Shown here piece after piece: positions 8,713-15,842 of a stretch of DNA of 64,000 bases; position 1 is the first letter of the stretch, and each line of letters starts with the position of its first letter. Origin of the DNA: an uncultured Lachnospiraceae bacterium (GTDB taxonomy: Bacteria > Bacillota > Clostridia > Lachnospirales > Lachnospiraceae); assembly GCA_900315505.1 (NCBI GenBank), contig OMZG01000010.1, positions 1-64,000 of the forward strand. The letters run 5' to 3'. The notes below the pieces were generated by a model. It was given only the letters and a program-made list of their open reading frames with translations. It had not been told where the DNA came from and did not search any database. The position numbers and the translations under genes are program-made.

Positions 8713-10191
8713 TTATAAACCTCCTTCTGCTTTCTGAACTGCCAGTACCACGGCCTTTGCCTTGTTCTGGCATTCCTGGAATTCTTTTTCAGGAACCGAA
8801 TCTGCCACGATTCCTGCTCCTGAACGGATCGTGAGCTCACCCTTTTTCTTGTATGCAAGCCTTATTGCTATGCAAACATCCAGGTTTCCACTGAAATCTA
8901 TGTATCCGATTGCTCCACCATAGATGCCTCTCTGGTTGTGCTCAAGCTCTTCTATAATCTGACATGCCCGAAACTTCGGTGCTCCGGAAAGAGTTCCTGC
9001 AGGAAGGATCGCATCTACTGCATCTATCGCATCCTTATCATTCCTTATCTCACCAACTACTGTGGAACCGATGTGCATAACCTGTGAATACTTCTGCACT
9101 GTCAGGTAATCAGTGACCTTAACGGTTCCGAGCCTGCTGATCTTACCGACATCATTTCTGCCGAGATCCACGAGCATATTGTGCTCTGACAGTTCCTTTT
9201 CATCGGAAAGAAGATCGTCAATCAGCTTCTGATCTTCCTCATCATTTCTGCCTCTTGGCCTTGTGCCTGCAAGCGGGAAGCTTGATACAACACCGTCCTG
9301 AAGTCTTGCGAGTGTCTCTGGAGAAGCGCCTGTCATCTCGATATCATCGCTCGAGAAATAAAACATATACGGACTCGGGTTTGACGTGCGTAAAACACGA
9401 TATGTGTCAAACAGGTCTCCCTTTGCTTTTGCCTGCAGCGGATCCGAAAGCACTACCTGGAAGATATGGCCTTCATGGATATAATGTTTTGCTTTATTGA
9501 CCATGCCTGCATATTCTTCTTTACTGAAAAGCGGCTTGATTTCAGACTCGAGCTCTATCGGCTTGAAATCGTATGACTCATCTCCGGTCAGGATATTTTT
9601 TATCTCATCGAGTCTCTTCTGTGCTCTCTCATATGAGGCATCCGGATCAGATGTATCAACTCCGCTTATCAGGAAGATCTTCTGCCTGTAATAGTCGAAC
9701 GCTATCACATCGTTGAAAAGCATCAGATCCATGTCCTTGAAATCGCCATCATCGCTTAGCGTAAGCTTCGGCTCTGCGTACCTTATATAGTCATAGGAAA
9801 AATATCCGACCAGCCCGCCTGTAAAATACGGCAGCTCCTTGATGACAGCGCTCTTGTATTCCTGAATGATCTTTCTCAGTTCATCGCCCGGATGAGTCAC
9901 TTCTTTTTCAATGACTTCCTCAGTACCATCGTCATGGATCATCTTTTCCCTGAGATGCCCCTTCTGACAGGTAATCTCCATTGATGGCTTGTAACCGAGG
10001 AATGAATATCTGCCCCAGGTCTTGTCCTGGCTCGCGCTCTCGAGGAGATATACGTGATTGCTGTATGCTCTCAGCTTCTTCATTGCCATGATCGGTGTCA
10101 GCATATCCAGATACAGTTCTTCATACACTGGGACACGCCTGAATCCGCTGTCAATGGCGATTTCTTTTACCCTTGATAATTCCGGCTTCAT
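8713..10191 (-). CDS. trpE: Anthranilate synthase component I
   Basis: About 492 residues. It makes anthranilate from chorismate with TrpG. The N-terminal LLESASQ motif is part of the tryptophan feedback site. The chorismate-binding core shows TGASPETLARL, PLAGTRPRGRN and IRSGAGIVADSVPE. An upstream ATG at 10242 is in frame, but it lies inside the T-box terminator; the ATG at 10191 has GGAG before it and matches the family start. First gene of the operon. Confidence 0.95.
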   Translation of the reverse strand: MKPELSRVKEIAIDSGFRRVPVYEELYLDMLTPIMAMKKLRAYSNHVYLLESASQDKTWGRYSFLGYKPSMEITCQKGHLREKMIHDDGTEEVIEKEVTHPGDELRKIIQEYKSAVIKELPYFTGGLVGYFSYDYIRYAEPKLTLSDDGDFKDMDLMLFNDVIAFDYYRQKIFLISGVDTSDPDASYERAQKRLDEIKNILTGDESYDFKPIELESEIKPLFSKEEYAGMVNKAKHYIHEGHIFQVVLSDPLQAKAKGDLFDTYRVLRTSNPSPYMFYFSSDDIEMTGASPETLARLQDGVVSSFPLAGTRPRGRNDEEDQKLIDDLLSDEKELSEHNMLVDLGRNDVGKISRLGTVKVTDYLTVQKYSQVMHIGSTVVGEIRNDKDAIDAVDAILPAGTLSGAPKFRACQIIEELEHNQRGIYGGAIGYIDFSGNLDVCIAIRLAYKKKGELTIRSGAGIVADSVPEKEFQECQNKAKAVVLAVQKAEGGL

Positions 10192-10212
10192 CTTACTCCT
10201 TTCTGTCTTCAG

Positions 10213-10265
10213 GAAAAAGAAAGGACCCGTTCCTGAAAACATTACACTGAATGTCTTCAGGAACG
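10213..10265 (-). terminator. T-box terminator hairpin of the trp leader
   Basis: On the minus strand, a long stem (arms 265-250 and 243-228 of this kilobase, with GTTCCTGAA/TTCAGGAAC at the base) is followed by a T-rich tract. It is the terminator that competes with the T-box antiterminator just upstream. Confidence 0.85.
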
Positions 10266-10517
10266 AGCCCTATAATAATCTATAGTCCCGCGGTGCCATC
10301 CTGATTCGTGGAAGCCCACACACTTAGCGAAGTACCAACATACCTCCGACAACTAACGTATGCCTCACGTCATAGAGTACTCAGATCGAATCCTTTGACT
10401 ATGCCCTCAGCGGTCCATTTGGTAATCTGCCTACGATCCCGCTCTCATCATCCGGGACTCTCTGTGCGCGCTCAATTACTTTGATCTCCGCTTCATCGGT
10501 TTGTTCTTATTTAATTG
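10217..10517 (-). promoter_or_regulatory. T-box riboswitch leader, tryptophan-specific
   Basis: The conserved T-box AGGATGGCACCGCGGG lies at 10302-10287 on the minus strand, right before the terminator stem. Upstream is a structured stem I region with a probable specifier codon TGG at 10417-10415 (context CCAAATGGACCG), which is Trp. Uncharged tRNA-Trp would bind and allow read-through into trpEGDCFBA. The T-box is clear; the exact specifier position is a reading of the primary sequence and was not folded. Confidence 0.88.
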
Positions 10518-10523
10518 ATTTAG

Positions 10524-10552
10524 ATAATACTACGCATGAAATGATTTTTCAA
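10524..10552 (-). promoter_or_regulatory. Promoter of the trp T-box leader
   Basis: On the minus strand, TTGAAA (552-547) and TATTAT (529-524) are separated by 17 bases. The predicted RNA start near 10517 fits a T-box leader of about 300 nucleotides. Confidence 0.7.
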
Positions 10553-10580
10553 GTGAAAAATTTTCACATATGCCTGTTTT

Positions 10581-10641
10581 ACGTGCTTTTCAAAAAAGCA
10601 TTGACAAATATATATAAATTTAGTAAAATAGAAAAGCACGT
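10581..10641. repeat. Perfect 11-base inverted repeat around the tRNA promoter
   Basis: ACGTGCTTTTC (10581-10591) and GAAAAGCACGT (10631-10641) are exact reverse complements. They flank the -35 and -10 boxes of the tRNA-Ser/Cys promoter. Its meaning is unknown: an operator pair or a cruciform are both possible. Confidence 0.7.
10601..10629 (+). promoter_or_regulatory. Promoter of the tRNA-Ser/tRNA-Cys unit
   Basis: TTGACA (10601-10606), a 17-base spacer and TAAAAT (10624-10629). It is strong, as expected for stable RNA. Confidence 0.75.
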
Positions 10642-10677
10642 TGAGGACGGAGAGTCTTATATGTGCCTTGGTATAGG

Positions 10678-10699
10678 GCATTTCAGAGAAATGCTTTTT
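10678..10699 (+). terminator. Hairpin with T5 directly before tRNA-Ser
   Basis: Stem GCATTTC/GAAATGC with a 3-base loop is followed by TTTTT, which touches the first base of tRNA-Ser. It looks like a weak terminator or a processing hairpin between promoter and tRNA. Confidence 0.45.
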
Positions 10700-10787
10700 G
10701 GAGAAGTACTCAAGAGGCCGAAGAGGTGCCCCTGCTAAGGGTATAGGTCGGGAAACCGGCGCGAGGGTTCAAATCCCTCCTTCTCCG
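10700..10787 (+). tRNA. tRNA-Ser (anticodon GCT)
   Basis: The acceptor stem GGAGAAG/CTTCTCC, a long variable arm typical of serine tRNA, the anticodon GCT in CCTGCTAAG and the T-loop GGTTCAAATCC are all present. CCA is not encoded. Confidence 0.95.
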
Positions 10788-10823
10788 CTTTTTATGGAAC
10801 CTCATTCGTGCGGTTCCTCATAT

Positions 10824-10894
10824 GGCGCCATAGCCAAGTGGTAAGGCAAAGGTCTGCAACACCTCTATCCCCGGTTCAAATCCGAGTGGCGCCT
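10824..10894 (+). tRNA. tRNA-Cys (anticodon GCA)
   Basis: 71 nucleotides. Acceptor GGCGCCA/TGGCGCC, anticodon loop CTGCAAC and T-loop TTCAAAT are present. The T-stem pairs CCCGG with CCGAG, leaving one C-A mismatch. CCA is not encoded. It follows tRNA-Ser by 36 bases and shares its promoter. Confidence 0.93.
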
Positions 10895-10905
10895 CTCTTT
10901 CAGAG

Positions 10906-10932
10906 CTCAGGAGTTTCCTGAGTTCTTTTTTT
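10906..10932 (+). terminator. Terminator of the tRNA-Ser/Cys unit
   Basis: Stem CTCAGGA/TCCTGAG with a short loop is followed by TTCTTTTTTT. Confidence 0.85.
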
Positions 10933-10961
10933 AGTAAGAAACAGGAATCATCGCTTTTATA

Positions 10962-11001
10962 GTAAAAACGGGCAAACCCTCTCTGATAAAGGGCTTGCCC
11001 G
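10962..11001 (-). terminator. Terminator after the DUF975 gene
   Basis: On the minus strand, CGGGCAAGCCCT pairs with AGGGTTTGCCCG apart from one mismatch and is followed by TTTTT. It lies 15 bases past the stop of the DUF975 gene. Confidence 0.85.
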
Positions 11002-11015
11002 ATTCGTCTTTCTGA

Positions 11016-11819
11016 CTAGAATATCTGACTCTGATCAGAGCTATTTTCCTGATAACCACTGTAGGTCTGCTGCTGTCTTGCCTCGTAGAGCATCTTCAGA
11101 TTGTCATAGTAATCAGCCATTGTCGTCTGATACCACGGGTTCACATAGAAGACTCCCACTATGCCTGCAGTTATTAATGACAGCAGGAACCATCCGATAA
11201 ATGAAAGCTGCAGTTCAAACAGTTCCATCTTGTGTCCTTCCATCATTGCATCTGACAGGTTTCTGGCTTCCGTACCTGTCATCCGTGGATGGTCCGCGAG
11301 AATGAACTGTACCTGTGACCAGCAGTAATACTTATAGATTCCCGGCACTACAAGAAGAATCGACCAGAGCTCCACAAACAGGTTCGTCATAAACGAAGCT
11401 CCGAATACATTTCCGAAATCACCGAAAATATTGAACATATCACCTGCCCTGGCTGCCTGAAATCCCCTGACAAGCTCCAGGAGCAAGAAATATCCGCCTA
11501 CCAGAAAAATAGGCCCGAAGAGTCCTCCGAGAATTCCTCCGATATAGGGTATAACTGATATACCTGTCACAATAAGTCCAGGTACTATAGTAGCCACGAG
11601 AACATTGCCATAGTTCTGCCGCATTATCTCCCTGGATTCCTGCTTCAGGACCTGTCTGTTCAGATTTCCATTGTAGAAGACCGGCTGCCTCTGCACTGGT
11701 GGCGGTGGCGGTGTCTGCTGATAGCCATTATTCCATTGATTGTTCTGCTGGTTCCAGTTATTCTGCTGATTCCACTGGTTCTGACCATTGTCCCAGCCGC
11801 TGTTGCCGCTATTATCCAT
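11016..11819 (-). CDS. DUF975-like multi-pass membrane protein
   Basis: 267 residues. The first 45 are a low-complexity Asn/Gln/Trp/Pro stretch. Four or five hydrophobic segments follow (for example VLVATIVPGLIVTGISVIPY, GPIFLVGGYFLLLELV and FIGWFLLSLITAGIVGVFYV). The motif order (RQNYGNV, MMEGHKMELFELQLSFIGW, NPWYQTTMADYYDNL) resembles the DUF975 family, whose function is unknown. GAGG lies before the ATG. It probably shares a transcript with the TM2 gene 9 bases upstream. Confidence 0.75.
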   Translation of the reverse strand: MDNSGNSGWDNGQNQWNQQNNWNQQNNQWNNGYQQTPPPPPVQRQPVFYNGNLNRQVLKQESREIMRQNYGNVLVATIVPGLIVTGISVIPYIGGILGGLFGPIFLVGGYFLLLELVRGFQAARAGDMFNIFGDFGNVFGASFMTNLFVELWSILLVVPGIYKYYCWSQVQFILADHPRMTGTEARNLSDAMMEGHKMELFELQLSFIGWFLLSLITAGIVGVFYVNPWYQTTMADYYDNLKMLYEARQQQTYSGYQENSSDQSQIF

Positions 11820-11828
11820 TAATTATCC

Positions 11829-12227
11829 TCATTCAAGTCTGACGTTGTATTTCTGGCAGAAGCTTTCATCGCTGGAGCAAAGAATTATGATTCCTCTGAT
11901 GAAATTCACGATTGCCGGAATTCCTGTCCAGCAGAAGAGTATATCAACAATGCCCAGTCCGATCTGTCCCATATAGAAATTTCCTACACCTATTCCACCA
12001 ATCAACAGATGAAGTAATCCTGCTGCAATCTTGCTCTTTGCCGGAAGAGGCTGATAGCCGAAATTCTGATATACCGGCTGTTGCTGATACTGTGGCTGCT
12101 GGTACTGTGGCTGCTGATACTGGTTCTGTGCCGGCTCTGGTCCTACGATCGATCCGCAATGTGGGCATACATTCGAGCCCTCTTCGAGTGGAGCCCCGCA
12201 ATTAGGGCAGTAATTCTGATTTGGCAT
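11829..12227 (-). CDS. Zinc-ribbon and TM2-domain small membrane protein
   Basis: 132 residues. An N-terminal zinc ribbon (CPNCGAPLEEGSNVCPHCG, two CxxC pairs) is followed by a Gln/Tyr/Pro repeat (QYQQPQYQQPQYQQQP) and a TM2 domain with two membrane helices and the characteristic IIILCSSDESFCQKYNVRLE end. The same low-complexity style as the next gene suggests they act together at the membrane. The role is unknown. Confidence 0.8.
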   Translation of the reverse strand: MPNQNYCPNCGAPLEEGSNVCPHCGSIVGPEPAQNQYQQPQYQQPQYQQQPVYQNFGYQPLPAKSKIAAGLLHLLIGGIGVGNFYMGQIGLGIVDILFCWTGIPAIVNFIRGIIILCSSDESFCQKYNVRLE

Positions 12228-12312
12228 TCTGCGTCCTCCTCAAATTGTATAGTTTTGTTTTCGCGTTGCACAATGATTATACATAAAAAATTTATTTTTT
12301 TCAACTCTTTTA

Positions 12313-12350
12313 TAAAAAAACGCCCCGGCCTTCCGACCGGAGCTGTTTTT
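12313..12350 (-). terminator. Terminator between cstA and the TM2 gene
   Basis: Minus strand stem GCTCCGG/CCGGGGC (one GU pair) is followed by a run of seven T. The other side also has TTTTT. It lies just past the cstA stop. Confidence 0.85.
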
Positions 12351-12366
12351 ATGGAAAATTCAAATG

Positions 12367-14097
12367 TCAGGCGACTGATGTTTCTGAAAGCTTCTGTTTT
12401 CTGAACTGTGCGAGTGACCTGAAGCACATCACGATGACGAAGGCACCGAGAATGATAAGGAATGCTGCTACGATAAGCTGCATGCCGTTGATAAGGAATG
12501 TACCTGTGCCTGCTGCGAATGCTCTGATATTGCCGATCACGTTCTGGATGATTGCTGTATAGGTAACTGCGATCATAACGAACATTGGCGGGAAGAGCAT
12601 TGCGTTCTTGCGGTTCGTAGCCTTGAGGAATACTGCGATTCCTAAGAGTACTACTGCACCAAGCATCTGGTTAGCTGATCCGAAGAGAGCCCAGATGTTC
12701 TGATATCCGCCGAGGCAGAGGATGTATCCGAGTACGAGAGTGATGACTGTTGCAACAACAGGATTCGTAAAGAACTTCTCATAAGCTGGCTTCTGATCTG
12801 CCGGGGCTTCTGTACGCCAGAAATCCTGGAAGAACATTTTTCCAAGACGGGCAACTGAGTCAAGTGTCGTAAGAGCGAGAGCTGAAACGCACATTGTCAT
12901 GAAGACATTTGCGACTCTGTTCGGAATTCCGAAGAGTTCGAAGAATCCTGCAACACCGCTTGAGAAAATTGCGAATGGTGTCTGTCCGGCCGGAGCATAT
13001 CCACCCTTGGCAACTGCACCTACAACGATCAGTGAGATGACACCTACAAGAGTCTCAAGAAGCATAGCGCCGTATCCGACGAACTTCATATCTTTCTCAT
13101 TCTGAATCGTCTTTGAAGAAGTTCCTGAAGATACCAGGCTGTGGAATCCTGAAATAGCTCCGCAGGCGATTGTTACGAACAAGGTAGGGAACAGATACTG
13201 CTTGGCACCTGTTGCATTTACTACTGAAAATCCGTTGAATGAATTCAGCTTCATTGATGGATGTGCTACGATGATTCCTACAAATGCTCCGATGATCATG
13301 AACAGCATTGAGAATGTCGTCATGTAATCACGAGGCTCCATAAGAAGCCACATAGGAAGGAGCGCTGCTACGAAGATATAAGCCATGATCACGAGATTCC
13401 ACTGGCTGGCACTCAGGTAAATTGGGAACTGCATACCGATTGCATACATTGCAATAACCATTGCGATGGCAATGATTGCCTTGACTACTTCGTTCTTGAG
13501 CTTTGTATACTTGAAAAGTAATCCGAGAACGATTGCACCACCTATGAAGAGCAGTGAGATAGTACCGGCTGTTCCGCCATTGTAAAGTGCTGTCTGTGCA
13601 GCTGCCTTCGTTGTTCCATCCGGGATAACCGGGGTAAATGTGCTTGAGCACATCGATGTGAATGCTGCAATTACGAGGAGACAGAAGAGCCAGCAGAACA
13701 TTGTGAATACCTTGCTTCCTGTCTTGCCGATATATTTCTCAATGACCAGGGTAATCGACTTACCGCTGTTCTTGACTGAAGTGTACAGTGAACCGAAGTC
13801 CTGTACTGCTCCGAAGAAAATGCCTCCGATCAGGAGCCATAGGAGAACCGGTACCCATCCGAACATGGATGCGAGAATCGGTCCCTGCACCGGACCTGCA
13901 CCTGCTATTGACGAGAACTGATGTGCAAATACCGTAAACTTTGACGTTGGCACATAGTCCTGTCCATCGTTTTTCTCCACTGCGGGAGTTTTTCTGTCAG
14001 GATCGATACCCCAGGTCTTAACGAGGAATCCGCCATAGAAGACGTAACCTGCGATCAGACATACAGCAGCGATCAGTAAGATTACCAGACTGTTCAT
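12367..14097 (-). CDS. cstA: Carbon starvation protein CstA family transporter
   Basis: 576 residues with many hydrophobic segments. Seen: the N-terminal CstA signature (YGGFLVKTWGIDPDRKTPA, then FTVFAHQFSSIAGAGPVQGP) and the later GAISGFHSLVSSGTSSKTI and TTLDSVARLGKMFFQDF segments. Characterised members import peptides or pyruvate when carbon is scarce; the substrate here is not predictable. It is a single-gene unit with a good promoter at 14132-14160 and a terminator. No BtsR-type two-component regulator is adjacent. Confidence 0.93.
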   Translation of the reverse strand: MNSLVILLIAAVCLIAGYVFYGGFLVKTWGIDPDRKTPAVEKNDGQDYVPTSKFTVFAHQFSSIAGAGPVQGPILASMFGWVPVLLWLLIGGIFFGAVQDFGSLYTSVKNSGKSITLVIEKYIGKTGSKVFTMFCWLFCLLVIAAFTSMCSSTFTPVIPDGTTKAAAQTALYNGGTAGTISLLFIGGAIVLGLLFKYTKLKNEVVKAIIAIAMVIAMYAIGMQFPIYLSASQWNLVIMAYIFVAALLPMWLLMEPRDYMTTFSMLFMIIGAFVGIIVAHPSMKLNSFNGFSVVNATGAKQYLFPTLFVTIACGAISGFHSLVSSGTSSKTIQNEKDMKFVGYGAMLLETLVGVISLIVVGAVAKGGYAPAGQTPFAIFSSGVAGFFELFGIPNRVANVFMTMCVSALALTTLDSVARLGKMFFQDFWRTEAPADQKPAYEKFFTNPVVATVITLVLGYILCLGGYQNIWALFGSANQMLGAVVLLGIAVFLKATNRKNAMLFPPMFVMIAVTYTAIIQNVIGNIRAFAAGTGTFLINGMQLIVAAFLIILGAFVIVMCFRSLAQFRKQKLSETSVA

Positions 14098-14131
14098 TTG
14101 TAAAAAACCTCTTTTCTTTTTTGATGACTAT

Positions 14132-14160
14132 ACAATAGTACCATAATGAAAAAAAGTCAA
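14132..14160 (-). promoter_or_regulatory. Promoter of cstA
   Basis: On the minus strand, TTGACT (160-155) and TATTGT (137-132) are separated by 17 bases, about 35 bases before the cstA start. Confidence 0.65.
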
Positions 14161-14213
14161 GTATGTATTGAAAAACATTCAACAGAATGGTAATTTTGTA
14201 TACAGGAAAATTA

Positions 14214-14765
14214 TCAGGAAATCTGGTATTCCTGCTGGGCTGTTGCATAGAGGTTATTGCCGTGGTCGTCGGCTACGACGATGACTGGAAAATCTTCTAC
14301 TGTGATGAGGCGGATGGCCTCGGCGCCTAAGTCTTCGTAGGCTATGATTTCCGATTTTCTGATGCACTGGGAGAGGAGTGCGCCTGCGCCGCCGATTGCT
14401 GCGAAGTAGACTGCATGATTTCTGACTACTGCGTCAAGGACTTCCTTCGTACGCTTTCCTTTTCCTACCATTGCCTTTTCACCGAGGTCAAGAAGAGTAG
14501 GTGCGTATTTGTCCATACGGCTCGCTGTTGTCGGACCGGCTGATCCGATTGGACGGCCTTCTCTTGCCGGTGATGGCCCCATGTAGTATATTGTGCAGTC
14601 CTTTATATCTATCGGGAGCTGTTCTTTTTTTTCTATTAATTCCATTAGCCGCTTGTGTGCTGCATCCCTGGCCACATACATCTGACCACTCAGATATACG
14701 AAGTCCCCGGCATGCACTCTGTCGGCCTTTTCCGCCGTAATCGGCAGTTCCATATGTATTTTCAT
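14214..14765 (-). CDS. Class I fumarate hydratase, beta (C-terminal) subunit
   Basis: A 183-residue Fe-S hydro-lyase beta subunit with YMGPSPAREGRPIGSAGPTTASRMDKY, the substrate-binding signature of class I fumarases and L(+)-tartrate dehydratases. It pairs with the alpha subunit upstream to interconvert fumarate and malate. Tartrate dehydratase is an alternative that cannot be excluded by sequence alone. It is separated from the alpha gene by the heptamer repeat at 14802-14850. Confidence 0.9.
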   Translation of the reverse strand: MKIHMELPITAEKADRVHAGDFVYLSGQMYVARDAAHKRLMELIEKKEQLPIDIKDCTIYYMGPSPAREGRPIGSAGPTTASRMDKYAPTLLDLGEKAMVGKGKRTKEVLDAVVRNHAVYFAAIGGAGALLSQCIRKSEIIAYEDLGAEAIRLITVEDFPVIVVADDHGNNLYATAQQEYQIS

Positions 14766-14774
14766 AATTTTAAT

Positions 14775-14850
14775 CTCAGACAGAGGGACGGTTCTCCTGT
14801 CTTATAACTTATAACTTATAACTTTTAACTTTTAACTTTTAACTTTTAAC
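14775..14850. repeat. GGGACGGTTC hairpin plus tandem heptamers in the fumarase spacer
   Basis: A small hairpin (AGACAG..CTGTCT around AGGGACGGTTCTC, about 14778-14800) is followed by seven exact seven-base units: TTATAAC three times (14802-14822), then TTTTAAC four times (14823-14850). This is the cleanest example of the heptamer repeats in the window. Confidence 0.85.
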
Positions 14851-14852
14851 TT

Positions 14853-15698
14853 CTATATCTCACGAATAATATGTCTATTCACATGGCAGCAGATATTGAC
14901 TGCTACCGGGAGTCCGGCGATGTGGGTAGGGTAGGTATTGACATTTACTGCCAGAGCTGTAATCCTGCCACCAAGTCCTGCCGGGCCGATCCCAAGATTA
15001 TTGATCTTTTCGAGCATCTCTGATTCAAGGTCTGCTACCCATTTTTTGTCAGAATGGACACCAACTTCTCGGGTCAGGGCCTCCTTCGCCATTTCAGCGG
15101 ACTTCTCGAAATCACCGCCGATTCCGACACCAATTACCATTGGCGGGCAGGCATTCGGGCCTGCATCATTTACGGTCTGAAGAATTGCATCCTTCACACC
15201 TTCGATGCCCTGAGCAGGCTTTAGCATATAGACCTTGCTCATATTCTCACTGCCAAAACCCTTTGGGGCAACCTTTATTTTAACCTTATCACCAGGTACG
15301 ATCTTTTCATGGATGATAGCAGGAGTGTTATCACCGGTATTCACTCGTTCAATCGGGTCTCCTACAACGGACTTGCGCAGATATCCATCAGTATATCCCT
15401 GACGGACACCCTCATTTATCGCATCTTCAAGACTTCCACCAGTGAAATGCACATCCTGTCCGATTTCCAGGAAGACAACCGCCATTCCGGTATCCTGACA
15501 GATCGGAATCTGGTCAATTTTTGCAATGTCCAGATTCCTCTGAAGTTCTCCCAGAATCTGCTTTCCAAGAGGACTTTCTTCCTTCTCATGAGCATCTGAG
15601 AGCACCTTTTTCATGTCATCAGATAGTTCATAGTTTACGGAGATGCACATCTCACGGATGTTTTTTGTTATTAATGAAGTATCAATTTCTCTAATCAT
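14853..15698 (-). CDS. Class I fumarate hydratase, alpha (N-terminal) subunit
   Basis: 281 residues. Cysteines for the [4Fe-4S] cluster are in PICQDTGMA, GPNACPPMVIG and VNICCHVNRH. It forms the catalytic pair with the beta subunit downstream. The ATG at 15698 (MIREIDTSLI) is chosen because the longer frame from 15728 runs into the inverted-repeat element at 15714-15829; neither start has a strong ribosome site. Confidence 0.9.
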   Translation of the reverse strand: MIREIDTSLITKNIREMCISVNYELSDDMKKVLSDAHEKEESPLGKQILGELQRNLDIAKIDQIPICQDTGMAVVFLEIGQDVHFTGGSLEDAINEGVRQGYTDGYLRKSVVGDPIERVNTGDNTPAIIHEKIVPGDKVKIKVAPKGFGSENMSKVYMLKPAQGIEGVKDAILQTVNDAGPNACPPMVIGVGIGGDFEKSAEMAKEALTREVGVHSDKKWVADLESEMLEKINNLGIGPAGLGGRITALAVNVNTYPTHIAGLPVAVNICCHVNRHIIREI

Positions 15699-15713
15699 AT
15701 AATCATATACTGA

Positions 15714-15829
15714 GAGTCTGAAAATCATGTTGGCAAGACAACAATAAGCGGAATGAGCGCTGCTAACAGACGAGTGCGACGAACAGCGAATGAGCGCCGT
15801 TGGATTGCCAACAATGATTTTTCAGACTC
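15714..15829. repeat. 116-base inverted-repeat element between gyrA and fumarase
   Basis: The left arm (15714-15736) begins GAGTCTGAAAATCA and ends GTTGGCAA. The right arm (15805-15829) is its reverse complement apart from two inserted bases. The 68-base centre holds two similar units, GCGGAATGAGCGCTG and AGCGAATGAGCGCCG. No T-run follows either arm, so it does not look like a plain terminator; a miniature mobile or REP-like element is possible. Confidence 0.7.
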
Positions 15830-15842
15830 GCAAATTCATTCA

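Noticed and set aside
8646..8858. Short minus-strand frame overlapping the trpE-trpG border
   Set aside because: Out of frame with two well-conserved genes and without a ribosome site.
10481..10738. An 85-residue open frame on the plus strand across the trp promoter and tRNA-Ser
   Set aside because: It runs over the T-box promoter, the tRNA promoter and the tRNA itself; no ribosome site or family resemblance.
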